DNA of 64,000 bases, taken from assembly GCA_023389055.1 (NCBI GenBank), contig JAEWFA010000038.1, positions 1-64,000 of the forward strand. Reading direction: 5' to 3'. Under the pieces are notes generated by a model that saw only the letters and a list, made by a program, of their open reading frames with translations, made no database searches and was not told where the DNA came from. This DNA comes from Pseudomonadota bacterium (GTDB lineage Bacteria; Pseudomonadota; Gammaproteobacteria; Burkholderiales; Burkholderiaceae_E). Position numbers and translations under genes: made by a program. Below, one piece after another: positions 17,964-27,160 of the stretch (position 1 is the first letter of the stretch; each line of letters begins with the position of its first letter).

Positions 17964-18923
17964 TCAGCTTTGCTCGTCGGCACCGCCGTCCGCGGTCGCA
18001 TCGCAGCCTTCGCCGCGCGCCTGCGCGATGCGGTCAGCGAGCGATGCTGCATCCGCGGGCGCCCGCACTTTTGCGTCGTTGTCGAAGTAGACGAAGACGT
18101 CGCGCGCGATCGCCCCGTCGCGCGTGCCGTCGAGCGCAGGCAGCACGCGCTCGGCGTCGGCGGGCTCGTCTCCGGCGGCCCACGCGAGGACGCGCCGCGC
18201 CCACGCATCGAGCGACGCATCGTCGTAACCGCTGACGTACAGCTCCTCCGAGCCGTGCAGGCGGCAGTAGACGAAGTCGGCGGTGAGATCCATCAGCCGC
18301 GGCCAGCTCACCGTGTCCGCACAGACGAGCGCAACGCGATGTCGACGCAGCGACTCGATGAACGCGGGATCGCGAAAGCTCTCGTGCCGCACCTCGATCG
18401 CATGCCGCAGCGGGCGTGCCGGCGCATCCGGGATGCCGTCGTCGCTCCGGATGCGCTCGTCGTGCGCGCGGGCGAGCTTCGCCGCCTCCGCCGTGTCGTG
18501 CGGCAGCATCGAGAAGAAGTCTTCGAAGCGCGGCGCGTCGTAGCGCAGGAACGGCGGGAACTGCCATAGCAGGGGCCCGAGCTTCTCGCCCAGCCGAAGC
18601 ACGCCGGAGGCGAGAAAGTTCGCCACCGGCGTCTCGATCTCGCGCAGACGCCGCACGTGCGTGATGTAGCGCGGCGCTTTCACCGAGAACACGAAATCGC
18701 CGGGCGTCTCGTCGCGCCAGCGCAGGAAGCTCGACGGCTGCTGAAGCCGGTAGAAGGTGCCGTTGATTTCGATCGAGTCGAAGATGCTGGCCGCGTACGG
18801 CAGTTCCTCGTCCTGCGAGAGCTTTTCCGGATAGAAGACGCCACGCCACGGCGCGTACGTCCAGCCGGAGATGCCGATGCGGATGCGCCCCTGCGCAGCC
18901 CGCCCGTCGGTGCTCGTTCCCAT
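17964..18923 (-). CDS. DUF72 family protein (YecE-like)
   Basis: This 319-residue protein has the TIM-barrel-like DUF72 domain. The hallmarks are IGISGWTYAPWRGVFYP at the N-terminus, FDSIEINGTFYRL at about 46-58, FSVKAPRYITHVRRL, LLWQFPPFLRYD and FVYCRLHGSEELY. The C-terminal VFVYFDNDAKVRAPADA closes the barrel. The biochemical role of the family is not established. The start at 18923 (MGTSTDGRAAQGRIRIG) removes an arginine-rich leader. It lies 65 bases from the outer-membrane polysaccharide gene on the same strand but is probably separate from it. Confidence 0.85.
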   Translation of the reverse strand: MGTSTDGRAAQGRIRIGISGWTYAPWRGVFYPEKLSQDEELPYAASIFDSIEINGTFYRLQQPSSFLRWRDETPGDFVFSVKAPRYITHVRRLREIETPVANFLASGVLRLGEKLGPLLWQFPPFLRYDAPRFEDFFSMLPHDTAEAAKLARAHDERIRSDDGIPDAPARPLRHAIEVRHESFRDPAFIESLRRHRVALVCADTVSWPRLMDLTADFVYCRLHGSEELYVSGYDDASLDAWARRVLAWAAGDEPADAERVLPALDGTRDGAIARDVFVYFDNDAKVRAPADAASLADRIAQARGEGCDATADGGADEQS

Positions 18924-18987
18924 GCACAGCGCCGCGAGCGAGCGACGGGCCCGCCTCGCTACCACCCGACGGTCGGTCCCGATTTCT

Positions 18988-20766
18988 TCAGAACCAGCCG
19001 GTCAGCGCGATGCCCGCGTAGCGGCGCCAGTAGCCCGACCCGCCGCCCGACAATCCCATTCCGCTTCCCGAGCCGCCGAGCTGGGCGCGCAACTGCAGCG
19101 TCGGCGACAGATCGCGCACGACGACGAGCTCCCACAGATGCGGCGTGCCGCTCGTTCGCGTGTCCCAGCCGTCGACCTCGCGCGCGGTGCCGATCCCGGC
19201 TCGCGCGTACACCTGCCATTCGCGCCAGTCGCGCGAGACCGAGACGAAGGCGCGCGCCTCGCGATACTCCTTCGGATTCCAGTAGCCGCGCCACGCAACC
19301 ACCGGGCCGATCGGATCCGAACTGCGAAACGCGAGCGCCTCGACGCCGACGCGCACGCGCGGCGCGGCGACGATCGTGCGCTCGAGCCGCCCGTAGACGC
19401 GGTCGCGGTGGTTGGCGTCGTCGAAACGCAGGTGCGCGAGCGCCCCGGCGATCGTCCAGGCGGGCGCCGGCCGGAAATCCACGCCGATCGACGCGACGTC
19501 GACGTGCACGCGTTCGTCGACGGCTTTAGGCGTCTCGATCGTTTCGCGCCCGAGCTCCGCATCGACGCGAACGGCGTCCACCGGCAGCCAGCGCAGGCGC
19601 GCCGCGCCGGTCAACGGATGCCAGCCGTCGTAGTCGTTGAATCCGAGCGCGACGCTCGGCCAGGCAACGCCCCATCGCGAGTCGACGTCACCCAGCCGCG
19701 TGCTCGCCTGCGTCTGCCAGCGAAGGCCGTCGACGCGACCGTTCGGATCGTCGAAGCGGACGTGGCGCAACGAGGTCTCGAGCGCGCGTGCGCCTTCGAA
19801 ATGCCAGCCGGTGGACGCCTGCACCGCGCGCGTGTCCAGGTCGTCCCGGTCGGTCGACGCATCGAATCCGAGCGCCCACCAGCGAGAGCGTTCGCGCGAC
19901 GTACGAAAACGTCGTAGCCACTGCGCATCGGGCTTGTCGATCGCCGCCAGCTCCCGGTCGGCGAGATCGTCGAAGCCGCCCCAACGCAGCGCACGCGCAT
20001 AGTCGAAGCGCGTGTCGTCGTCGAGCGACCAGACCTGCGCCTCGCGGTACATCCGCACCGCGTCGCGATGGCGACCGGCGTCGTTCAGCGCGCGGGCGAG
20101 GCCCAGGCGACTGCGCCGGTCCTGCGGATCGCGCGCGAGCAGCGCCTCGAAAGCGGCAATGCCCTCGTCGGTGCGTCCGAGCCAGACGAGGATCTGCGCG
20201 GAGCGCCGCGCGTTGGTCGCATCGTTCGGGTCGATGCGCAGCGCCTCGCCATAGGCGTCGAGCGCGCCGCGCAGGTCTTCCCGCTGCTGGCGCGCTTCGG
20301 CCACGCCGCGCCACGCATCGGCCGGATGCGCATCGAGCGCGGCCGACTCGAGGAACCACGCTTCGGCACACGCCGCTTCGCCCGACCACAGCGTCTGCCA
20401 GGCGAGCGAGCGGCGCACATCGGGGCGGCGCTGCGGCGCGACGACCAGAACGCGCCGGTACGTCTCGGCCGATTCGCCATTGCGGTCGGCAAAGCCGAGC
20501 ACCCGCGCGACCTCGATCAACAGGTCGTCGTCGTCGGGCCGCTGCGCGAGCAGCCGTTCGTAATGCGAGAGCGCCGGGGCGTACTCGCCGCGCTGGACCT
20601 GCTCGCGCGCGCGGGCGAGCTCGAAGTCAGGCGCGGACCCGTTCGGCGCCGTCTCCTGGGCTTCCGGGGCCGGCTCCGCCTGCTGCGCCGCTGCAGCGCC
20701 GCCGGCAAGGCAAAGGCTCGCCCCCGCCACGGCCGCCGCCAGGCGGCGCAACGCCGTGCCGCTCAA
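18988..20766 (-). CDS. Outer-membrane TPR and beta-barrel protein of the exopolysaccharide operon (PgaA-like)
   Basis: This 592-residue protein begins with a signal peptide (AAAVAGASLCLAGGAAAAQQ). Tetratricopeptide-like repeats run from about residue 55 to 300 (DPNDATNARRSAQILVWLGR and neighbours). The C-terminal part of about 260 residues is rich in alternating aromatic strands and ends GIALTGWF, with the terminal Phe of outer-membrane barrels. PgaA has the same plan and exports poly-N-acetylglucosamine, although this barrel is shorter and also resembles YaiO-type proteins. The likely start is TTG 20766, overlapping the pgaC stop (TTGA). It is third in the operon pgaD-like, pgaC, this gene. 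Confidence 0.75.
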   Translation of the reverse strand: MSGTALRRLAAAVAGASLCLAGGAAAAQQAEPAPEAQETAPNGSAPDFELARAREQVQRGEYAPALSHYERLLAQRPDDDDLLIEVARVLGFADRNGESAETYRRVLVVAPQRRPDVRRSLAWQTLWSGEAACAEAWFLESAALDAHPADAWRGVAEARQQREDLRGALDAYGEALRIDPNDATNARRSAQILVWLGRTDEGIAAFEALLARDPQDRRSRLGLARALNDAGRHRDAVRMYREAQVWSLDDDTRFDYARALRWGGFDDLADRELAAIDKPDAQWLRRFRTSRERSRWWALGFDASTDRDDLDTRAVQASTGWHFEGARALETSLRHVRFDDPNGRVDGLRWQTQASTRLGDVDSRWGVAWPSVALGFNDYDGWHPLTGAARLRWLPVDAVRVDAELGRETIETPKAVDERVHVDVASIGVDFRPAPAWTIAGALAHLRFDDANHRDRVYGRLERTIVAAPRVRVGVEALAFRSSDPIGPVVAWRGYWNPKEYREARAFVSVSRDWREWQVYARAGIGTAREVDGWDTRTSGTPHLWELVVVRDLSPTLQLRAQLGGSGSGMGLSGGGSGYWRRYAGIALTGWF

Positions 20767-22028
20767 GCGCCGGCTCCGACGCGACGCGTATCCCAGCGCA
20801 CCGAGCGTCGTTGCGGACGTCGCAGCAGCCACGGTAGCGAGACCACCGCGGCGAGCGCGAGCAGCATCCAGTAGACGATCGGATACCAGATCGCATACGG
20901 CGCCATGCGAACGATCGACGGGTCGTAGCGACGGTCGATCCACGCGCCCACCGCCAGTTGCAGCACGCACATCGTGCCGATCGTCATGCCCCAGAGGTTC
21001 GGGATCGGCGACGCACCCACCGGCGGCAAGCCGATCGCGTACGAGGCGATCCAGATCGTCGTGAGCGCGACGAAGCACAGCGCCCACAGCGTCGACAGCG
21101 ACGACTCCGCGAACACCGGCCACATGCGGCGGAACTTCCAGTGCATCATCACGTCGCGGTGGCGGCGCAGCACCTGCATCAATCCACGCGCCCAGCGCAG
21201 GCGCTGCTTCCACAGTCCGCGGAAGGTCGCCGGCACCGTCATCCAGCACACGGCGCGCGGCTCGTAGCGCACGTCGTAGAAGCGCTTCTGCAGCTTCCAC
21301 GTGAGGTCGATGTCCTCGGTCGGCATGTCGGGGCTGAAGCCGCCGACGTCGAGCATCGCGCTGCGGCGAAACGCGGCGACGACACCCGAGACGGTGACGA
21401 CGCGGCCCCAGATCCGCTGCGAGCGGCGCAGCAGGCTCACGATCGACGAGAACTCGATCGACTGCAGCCGCGCGAGGAAGGTTTCGGTGTTGCGAACGCG
21501 CGGATTGCCGGTGACCGCTGCGACGCGCGCGGAGTCGAAGTGCGGAACCATCGTGCGCAGCAACTCGGGCTGCGGCTCCGCGTCGGCGTCGAGGATCAGC
21601 ACGATCTCGCCGCGGGCCAGCGGCAGCGCATCGTTCAGGGCCAGCGCCTTGCCTTCGTTCACCGACTTGCGCACCACGCGAAGCCGCCGGTCGGCGATGG
21701 CGCGCAGCGTCTCGTAGGTCGCGTCGGTGGAGCCGTCGTCGATCGCGATGACCTCGAAGTCGGGGTAGTCGAGCCCAAGCACGCTGCTCACCGCGCGGCC
21801 GATCACGGCTGCCTCGTTGTGCGCCGGAATCAATACGCTGACGAAGGGCAGCGGGCCCTCGTCGCGCGGCGGCGCACGTCGCTGCTCCCAGCGCAGGCGG
21901 AACATGATCGACGTCGTCACCCACAGAATGCTGGTGGCGATCGGATACGCCGCGAAGTAGACGAGCGCCCAGCGGTAGCCGTCGGTGCCCTGCAGCCATT
22001 GAAGGAACGGTTCGAAGGCGGCGATCAC
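20763..22028 (-). CDS. pgaC: Poly-beta-1,6-N-acetylglucosamine synthase-like glycosyltransferase
   Basis: This 421-residue membrane glycosyltransferase of family 2 closely resembles PgaC/IcaA, which polymerises UDP-GlcNAc and pushes the chain across the inner membrane. N-terminal helices are followed by the catalytic domain: VSVLIPAHNEAAVIGRAV, IAIDDGSTD, the metal-binding DAD of VLILDADAEPQ, TEDIDLTWKLQ with the base Asp, and the QRLRWARGL product motif. Three or more helices follow. The likely GTG start at 22028 overlaps the stop of the pgaD-like gene (GTGA). No deacetylase (pgaB) gene is adjacent, so the polymer may stay acetylated or be another beta-glycan. Confidence 0.87.
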   Translation of the reverse strand: MIAAFEPFLQWLQGTDGYRWALVYFAAYPIATSILWVTTSIMFRLRWEQRRAPPRDEGPLPFVSVLIPAHNEAAVIGRAVSSVLGLDYPDFEVIAIDDGSTDATYETLRAIADRRLRVVRKSVNEGKALALNDALPLARGEIVLILDADAEPQPELLRTMVPHFDSARVAAVTGNPRVRNTETFLARLQSIEFSSIVSLLRRSQRIWGRVVTVSGVVAAFRRSAMLDVGGFSPDMPTEDIDLTWKLQKRFYDVRYEPRAVCWMTVPATFRGLWKQRLRWARGLMQVLRRHRDVMMHWKFRRMWPVFAESSLSTLWALCFVALTTIWIASYAIGLPPVGASPIPNLWGMTIGTMCVLQLAVGAWIDRRYDPSIVRMAPYAIWYPIVYWMLLALAAVVSLPWLLRRPQRRSVRWDTRRVGAGA

Positions 22029-22483
22029 GATGCCCGCCCTGCGCCGGCAGGCGCGCCGATGGCGTCGGGCGCAGGCGACGCGCCCTGCGGACAGGGGACC
22101 GGCACCGTCACGATCGTGCGGTACCGCTTCACGCCGGCGTCCACGTCGATCCAGATCCGTTCTGCGTTCTTCAGCGCATCCCAGTCGGCCTCGACGGCAT
22201 GGCCGGACCAGTCGACGGCGTAGCGTGCCTCGGCAATCGCAGCCGCTCGCCGGCGATGCCGGCCGCGGTACAGCACGACGTTGTGCACGATCCAGAGCGC
22301 CGTCAGCGTCGGCAGCACGATCGCCGATGCCACGATCAGCACCCAGAGCTCGTGCGCCTCCCAGGGTCGGGCCGCGACCCGAATCCAGCCGAAGACGAAG
22401 AGCGCCCAGCCGAGCGCGATCCCGACGACGTGCACCACGGACCGCCCGCTCGTCCCGAGCGGCGTGGGACCGGTTACCGCCAT
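22025..22483 (-). CDS. PgaD-like accessory membrane protein
   Basis: This 152-residue protein has two membrane helices (VHVVGIALGWALFVFGWIRV at about 15-34 and VLIVASAIVLPTLTALWIVH at about 45-64). A basic cytoplasmic segment (YRGRHRRRAAAI) and a soluble tail follow. Size, topology and position directly before pgaC fit PgaD, the small partner required for polymer synthesis and c-di-GMP response. The sequence is too diverged for a firm name. Its stop overlaps the pgaC start. The C-terminal part from about residue 95 is low in recognisable motifs. Confidence 0.65.
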   Translation of the reverse strand: MAVTGPTPLGTSGRSVVHVVGIALGWALFVFGWIRVAARPWEAHELWVLIVASAIVLPTLTALWIVHNVVLYRGRHRRRAAAIAEARYAVDWSGHAVEADWDALKNAERIWIDVDAGVKRYRTIVTVPVPCPQGASPAPDAIGAPAGAGRAS

Positions 22484-22488
22484 CGCGC

Positions 22489-23319
22489 TTACCGACCGCT
22501 GCGTTTGCGGAAGGCGACGAAGCCGATGCCGCCCAGGGCAACCATCGCAAGCGTGCCGGGCAGCGGAATCCGGGTCGGGTCGGTGACGAGATGCTCGGTG
22601 GGAACCGATTCCCAGCCCCGATCGCCGCGCTGCCACGCGAGCTGCACGACGCCGGCTTCGAGGCGGTTGTACGCACCCAGCTCGAAGCGATACAGGCCTT
22701 CCGAAAGCAGCAGGTCCTCGTCGAAGCCGAGTCGATCGCGCGCGGTGCGAACGAAATCCGACGAGATCTCGACGAACTGCCCGTCTGCGCCGTGGATGCG
22801 CAGGAAGAACCCGTCGTCGTAGAGGACGCCGAAGTTGTACAGGCCGGCATCGCTGATGCGCAGGTAGCCGGTGTATTGCGCGGTCCAGTTCTCCGCCGGA
22901 ATGGCGTCGGGCATCCGTGCGACGTCGCCCCAGGAGTTCCCCCAGTCGTCGCGATATCGCTGGTTCGCCTGCTCGATCCGCGCGACCGTTCCGCTCCAGC
23001 TCGCGACAGACGCTACGTCGTTCGAAAGCACCCGCGCCCAGTCGTTCAGGCCCCAGATGCCGGTGCCCCAGGCGAGCGTTCCGATCCGCTCATAGCCCGA
23101 CGCCTGCACGGCCGAATACGTCCGCGTCGTCTCGTTCCACCACACCGAGGAATCGTGCCAGTCCGGATCGATCGCCCGGAATTCGGCGCGCGCGCCGCTG
23201 CCGCTCGCCCACGCGCCGGCCATCGTGGGGTCGAGCGCGACGGGCGCCGCCACGGCGGCGGACGTGACGGCGAGAAGCGTGGCGATTGAAAGTGACGAAA
23301 AGCGGGAGTGCATCGGCAA
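22489..23319 (-). CDS. PEP-CTERM sorted surface protein with a PA14-like domain
   Basis: This 276-residue exported protein starts with a signal peptide (SIATLLAVTSAAVAAPVALD). The middle (AQYTGYLRISDAGLYNFGVL then YDDGFFLRIHGADG) looks like a PA14/GLEYA-type carbohydrate-binding fold. The C-terminus is a sorting tag: a PLPGTL motif, a hydrophobic helix (AMVALGGIGFVAF) and RKRSGR. Exosortases recognise such PEP-CTERM tails and attach the protein at the surface of polysaccharide-making bacteria. No exosortase gene is in this window. It lies 5 bases upstream of the pgaD-like gene and may lead that operon. The start may be Met3 (23313). Confidence 0.8.
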   Translation of the reverse strand: MPMHSRFSSLSIATLLAVTSAAVAAPVALDPTMAGAWASGSGARAEFRAIDPDWHDSSVWWNETTRTYSAVQASGYERIGTLAWGTGIWGLNDWARVLSNDVASVASWSGTVARIEQANQRYRDDWGNSWGDVARMPDAIPAENWTAQYTGYLRISDAGLYNFGVLYDDGFFLRIHGADGQFVEISSDFVRTARDRLGFDEDLLLSEGLYRFELGAYNRLEAGVVQLAWQRGDRGWESVPTEHLVTDPTRIPLPGTLAMVALGGIGFVAFRKRSGR

Positions 23320-23472
23320 GGCCTGCGAACTGCGTGCTGCGGAATTGCGCGCGCAGTGTAGCCGCCGTCCCTCCGCGCGAGAGGGACTTTTCGCACGATT
23401 GTTGCGCGATGCACACGCGAGGAGCGCCGGACAGCGGACTCCAGCCGCCGCTCAGGCGCTCCCTGAAGATGC

Positions 23473-24759
23473 TTACAGCGACTTCAAGTACTCGACGAGG
23501 TCCTGCACCTGGGCCTCCGTCAACCGGAGCCCCTTGCGCGCGTCGTAGGTTCGTACCACCGCTTCCAGCGTCGGGGCGCTTCCGTTGTGGAAGTACGGCG
23601 GGTGCTGCCAGACGCCCTTCAGCGGCGCGGTGCGGTACTGCTTCGTTGCGCTGCGCGAAGCGTAGCTCGGTACGCCTGGCGCCTCCGGCTCGCTCACCAC
23701 TTCGCTCGGAGAATGCAGGCGCAGGTTCGCGTCGGTGAATTCCGGCCCGGAATGACACTGCGCGCATCGGCCTGCGCCATCGAACACCACCTTGCCGCGC
23801 TGCGCGGCGGCGGCGTCGAAACTGCCGGCGGGCGGCAAAGGCGCGGGCAGCGAGAGCTGGTAAGCCTGCAACGCCGGCAGCTTCGACGTCACGAGGTCGT
23901 CGTCGCCGTTCTTCACGTTGACGCCGATGCGCGCGTCGGAAAACGTGCCGTGACCGCCCATCTGCGTCACGCCCACGTAGCGGTTCCAGTAGGCAAGCTC
24001 GTTGCCGTCACCGGTCACGGTGATTCGATGGATGCCGAGCAGGCCGAAGGCGGGCGGGATCACCTGCGGCCCATTGAGGCGGTCCTGGTTGAAGCGCGGG
24101 TCGTACTTTCCTTTGCCCCACGAGTTGAACACCGTCTTACTCGCCGCATCGATCGCCGGCGACAGCGCGATGATCGCGCCGGGATCGAGATCGCGATTCG
24201 GCCAGCCGTCCAGCCGCTTGCCGATGCCGGGCGCGAACGAGTCGTCGACGGTCGAGTGGCACAGCGCGCAGGTGACGCCGACGCGCACCAGCCGGTCCTT
24301 GCCGCCGATGGTCTGCACCGTGCCCTTCAGGCCCACAACCGCGTCGAGCTTCAGCAGCGCGATCGTCGTGTCCGGACTCTTCAGGTCGATCGTGCCGCCC
24401 TGGATGCCCTGCACCACTGCCGCCGGCAACGCCTGCGCATCGACCTTCAAACCGACCGACAACGCCGTAACGGGATCGACGGCGGCGGCGATCACCTCGT
24501 GCATGCGCAGCGTGTCGGTCCATTTCGTCTCGTCGCCGAACGTATCGAAACGGAAGATCGACTTCCCCTGCTCGACGAGTTGCGGATCGAGCGCGGCGGC
24601 CGAGTCGCCCTCCGCGCCGTCGCTGCCGCCGCCGCAGCCCGCCAGCAGCATGACGAGCGTCGTCGCGCACATCGCGCGAGCCATGCGCGGCGATGCCGGT
24701 CGTTGCCGTTGCGCGATTCGCGGCGACGGCGCCGCAGGCTGCGAAGTTGCGTTCTTCAT
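23473..24759 (-). CDS. Di-heme c-type cytochrome lipoprotein (cytochrome c peroxidase-like)
   Basis: This 428-residue exported protein has a lipobox LLAGC (Cys about residue 42), preceded by an unusually long basic N-region. Translation may instead begin at the Met near residue 26. Two heme-attachment motifs occur: CALCH at about 164 and CAQCH in the C-terminal third. After the second come Met and His residues of a C-terminal cytochrome domain with KGVWQHPPYFHNGSAPTLEA, typical of the MauG/CCP superfamily. It probably moves electrons in the periplasm. The substrate is unknown, and no partner gene is adjacent. Confidence 0.75.
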   Translation of the reverse strand: MKNATSQPAAPSPRIAQRQRPASPRMARAMCATTLVMLLAGCGGGSDGAEGDSAAALDPQLVEQGKSIFRFDTFGDETKWTDTLRMHEVIAAAVDPVTALSVGLKVDAQALPAAVVQGIQGGTIDLKSPDTTIALLKLDAVVGLKGTVQTIGGKDRLVRVGVTCALCHSTVDDSFAPGIGKRLDGWPNRDLDPGAIIALSPAIDAASKTVFNSWGKGKYDPRFNQDRLNGPQVIPPAFGLLGIHRITVTGDGNELAYWNRYVGVTQMGGHGTFSDARIGVNVKNGDDDLVTSKLPALQAYQLSLPAPLPPAGSFDAAAAQRGKVVFDGAGRCAQCHSGPEFTDANLRLHSPSEVVSEPEAPGVPSYASRSATKQYRTAPLKGVWQHPPYFHNGSAPTLEAVVRTYDARKGLRLTEAQVQDLVEYLKSL

Positions 24760-24855
24760 GCGGACACCTCGGCGTCGTGTGGTGACGTTCATGCGTGTTG
24801 GATGAACGGCACCGGCTCGACGTTCCCTGAGGCCGAAGACGTACGACGAACCTCG

Positions 24856-26022
24856 TCAGCCCGCCAACGGGCGCATCACCTCGTAGAGCGCCGACTTCGC
24901 TTCGAAGCCCACCCCCGGGATGTCGGGAAGGCAGACATGGCCGTCCTCGACGCGGATGCCGTCGGCGAACCCGCCGAACGGTTGGAAGACGTCGGGGTAC
25001 GACTCGTTGCCGCCCAGGTGCAGGCCGGCCGCGATGTTCAGCGACATCTGGTGCCCACCGTGCGGCACGAGCCGCCTCGACGACCAACCGAGGTCCTTCA
25101 TCGCGTCGAGCGTGCGCAGGTATTCGACGAGGCCATACGAGAGCGCGCAGTCGAACTGCAACCAGTCGCGCGCGGGCCGCATGCCTGCGTAGCGCAGCAG
25201 GTTGCGCGCGTCCTGGTGGCTGAAGAGATTCTCGCCGGTGGCGAGCGGCCCGGCATAGTGTTGCGCGAGTTCGGCCTGCAGCGCGTAGTCGAGCGGATCG
25301 CCCGCCTCTTCGTACCAGAACAGACCGTAGGGCTCGAGCGCCTTCGCATAAGCGAGCGCGGTCGGCAGATCGAAGCGCCCGTTGGCGTCCACTGCGAGGT
25401 ACTTCCCCTCGCCGACGACTTCGAGCACGGCGTCGATGCGCCGCAGGTCCTCATCGAGGCTGGCGCCGCCGATCTTCATCTTCACCACCTTGTAGCCGCG
25501 ATCGAGATAGCCGCGCATCTCGTCCTGCAGCTTCGCGTGGTCCTTGCCCGGATAGTAGTAGCCGCCGGCGGCGTACACCCAGACCTTCTCGTCGAAGACG
25601 CCACCGCGATACCGCTCGGCCAGCAGCCGGTATAGCGGCTTGCCTTCGATCTTCGCCACCGCATCCCAGACCGCCATGTCGATCGTGCCGACGGCCACCG
25701 ATCGTTCGCCGTGGCCGCCGGGCTTCTCGTTGGTCATCAGCGCCTTCCAGATCGCGAACGGATCGAGGTTCTTCCGCGCGGCGTCGACGAGCGAATCGGG
25801 CGGCGCCGAGAGAACGCGGTCGATGAAACGCTCGCGCATCAGCGAGCCCTGACCGTAGCGGCCGTTCGAATTGAAGCCGAAGCCGACGACCGGCTTGCCG
25901 TTGCGCACGACGTCGGTGACGACGGCGACGACCGAGCAGGTCATCTTCGAGAAGTCGATGTAGGCGTTCGCGATCGGCGACGCGATCGAGACGGTGCGTT
26001 CGCGGATGGCGGTGATGCGCAT
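24856..26022 (-). CDS. tarD: D-tartrate dehydratase-like enolase-superfamily enzyme
   Basis: This 388-residue enzyme of the mandelate racemase branch of the enolase superfamily is expected to dehydrate a sugar acid, most likely D-tartrate to oxaloacetate. The N-terminal capping domain (SPIANAYIDFSKM, GFNSNGRYGQG, NEKPGGHGERSVAVGTIDMA) is very close to the Bradyrhizobium tartrate dehydratase as I recall it. Catalytic Lys of VKMKIGG is at about 181-183. Metal ligands are Asp212 (VDANGRF), Glu239 (WYEEAGDP) and Glu264 (ATGENLF), and the His base is in VPHGGHQMSLN (about 321-324). It ends 97 bases from the cytochrome gene. No sugar-acid transporter lies beside it. Confidence 0.85.
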   Translation of the reverse strand: MRITAIRERTVSIASPIANAYIDFSKMTCSVVAVVTDVVRNGKPVVGFGFNSNGRYGQGSLMRERFIDRVLSAPPDSLVDAARKNLDPFAIWKALMTNEKPGGHGERSVAVGTIDMAVWDAVAKIEGKPLYRLLAERYRGGVFDEKVWVYAAGGYYYPGKDHAKLQDEMRGYLDRGYKVVKMKIGGASLDEDLRRIDAVLEVVGEGKYLAVDANGRFDLPTALAYAKALEPYGLFWYEEAGDPLDYALQAELAQHYAGPLATGENLFSHQDARNLLRYAGMRPARDWLQFDCALSYGLVEYLRTLDAMKDLGWSSRRLVPHGGHQMSLNIAAGLHLGGNESYPDVFQPFGGFADGIRVEDGHVCLPDIPGVGFEAKSALYEVMRPLAG

Positions 26023-26037
26023 GGGTGTTTCGGAGAA

Positions 26038-26544
26038 TCAACCGTTGCGGCGCACACCGTCACCGCGCCGCGCCGCCTCGATCGCTGCGATGTCGATCTT
26101 CGTCATCTGCATCATCGCGTCGAACGCGCGTTTGGCGGCGGCGTGATCGGAATCGGCGATGGCCTGCGTCAGCGCGACCGGCGTGATCTGCCACGACAAC
26201 CCCCATTTGTCCTTGCACCAGCCGCACACGCTCGCCTGGCCGCCGTTGCCGACGATCGCATTCCAGTAACGGTCCGTTTCGGCCTGGTCGACCGTCGCCA
26301 CCTGGAACGAAAACGCTTCGCTGTGCTTGAACTCCGGTCCGCCGTTGAGCCCCAGGCACGGGACCCCCATCACGGTGAACAAGACGGTCAATACATCGCC
26401 TGCCTTGCCGGACGGAAAGTCACCCGGCGCGCGGAACACCGCCCCGACGGACGAATCGGGAAAGGTCGCGGCGTAGAAACGCGCCGCGTCCTCTGCGTCG
26501 CCGTCGTACCAAAGGCAGATCGTGTTTTTCGCTGGCTGCAACAT
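26038..26544 (-). CDS. PhnB-like VOC family protein
   Basis: This 168-residue protein belongs to the PhnB / 3-demethylubiquinone-methyltransferase-like group of the VOC fold. The signature is NTICLWYDGDAEDAARFYAA at the start, VMGVPCLGLNGGPEFKHSEA in the middle, and WCKDKWGLSWQITP followed by a helical end (AFDAMMQMTKIDIAAIEAA). These proteins are widespread and mostly uncharacterised, and they do not methylate ubiquinone. The start at 26544 (MLQPAKNT) fits the fold. It is 15 bases upstream of the tartrate dehydratase gene on the same strand and could share a transcript. Confidence 0.8.
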   Translation of the reverse strand: MLQPAKNTICLWYDGDAEDAARFYAATFPDSSVGAVFRAPGDFPSGKAGDVLTVLFTVMGVPCLGLNGGPEFKHSEAFSFQVATVDQAETDRYWNAIVGNGGQASVCGWCKDKWGLSWQITPVALTQAIADSDHAAAKRAFDAMMQMTKIDIAAIEAARRGDGVRRNG

Positions 26545-26619
26545 GGCGCTTCTCCGCAATTGCAGCGAACCAGAGTAGCGCCAAACCCCCCGACGGCAAA
26601 GGCGAAATGCCAACCGGCG

Positions 26620-27078
26620 TCAGCCGCCCGGGCTTGCCTGCCCGGGGTCCGTCGCCCGCTCCCACGACGCTACCGGCCCGGGTCTGCGGCGGAACAGCGG
26701 ATGGCACGCGGGGAGGGTCACGCCTTCCCATCGGCAGAGCGCGGCGGGACTGCGCGCGGCGAGCTTGCGCTGCAAGTGCCGCCACTCGAGCGCCAGCTGG
26801 CCCGACGAAACCGGGATCGACTGCACGTTCCTGACCGGGCCCACCTTCGTGCGATCGAAGCGGTAACCGCGTTGCGTCGCCTCGTCGTGGACCACCGCCA
26901 GATACGCGCTTATGGCCAGGCGCGGATGGGGATGTACCTTGAATCGTTCCAGCTGCGGATGATCCCGATAGCCGCGGGTCTGGCCCCGCAGGACCGCCCT
27001 TGCCAGCAACGCCTCACGCCACAGGGCGACCAGTCCCTGCGGGTCCAGATAGCGCGGGTGCAGTGACCACAGACGCAT
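26620..27078 (-). CDS. Pyrimidine-dimer DNA glycosylase family protein (endonuclease V-like)
   Basis: This 152-residue protein opens MRLWSLHPRYLDPQGLVALW and continues REALLARAVLRGQTRGYRDHP. I recognise this as the bacterial branch of the Pyr_excise family, related to phage T4 endonuclease V, which cuts DNA at UV-induced dimers. The conserved basic/aromatic blocks RFKVHPHPRLAISAYLAVVH and VQSIPVSSGQLALEW-like follow. The C-terminus (HPLFRRRPGPVASWERATDP) is family-typical. Activity of the bacterial branch has rarely been tested. It is divergent from the KaiC-like gene, with about 80 bases between the starts. Confidence 0.7.
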   Translation of the reverse strand: MRLWSLHPRYLDPQGLVALWREALLARAVLRGQTRGYRDHPQLERFKVHPHPRLAISAYLAVVHDEATQRGYRFDRTKVGPVRNVQSIPVSSGQLALEWRHLQRKLAARSPAALCRWEGVTLPACHPLFRRRPGPVASWERATDPGQASPGG

Positions 27079-27160
27079 TCATCCACCCTACGATGGCCCG
27101 TCGTTTGCTCTCGGCTTAGGCTACCCCGCCGGCGCCGCCGCTTCCGCGGGAGGTCACCAC

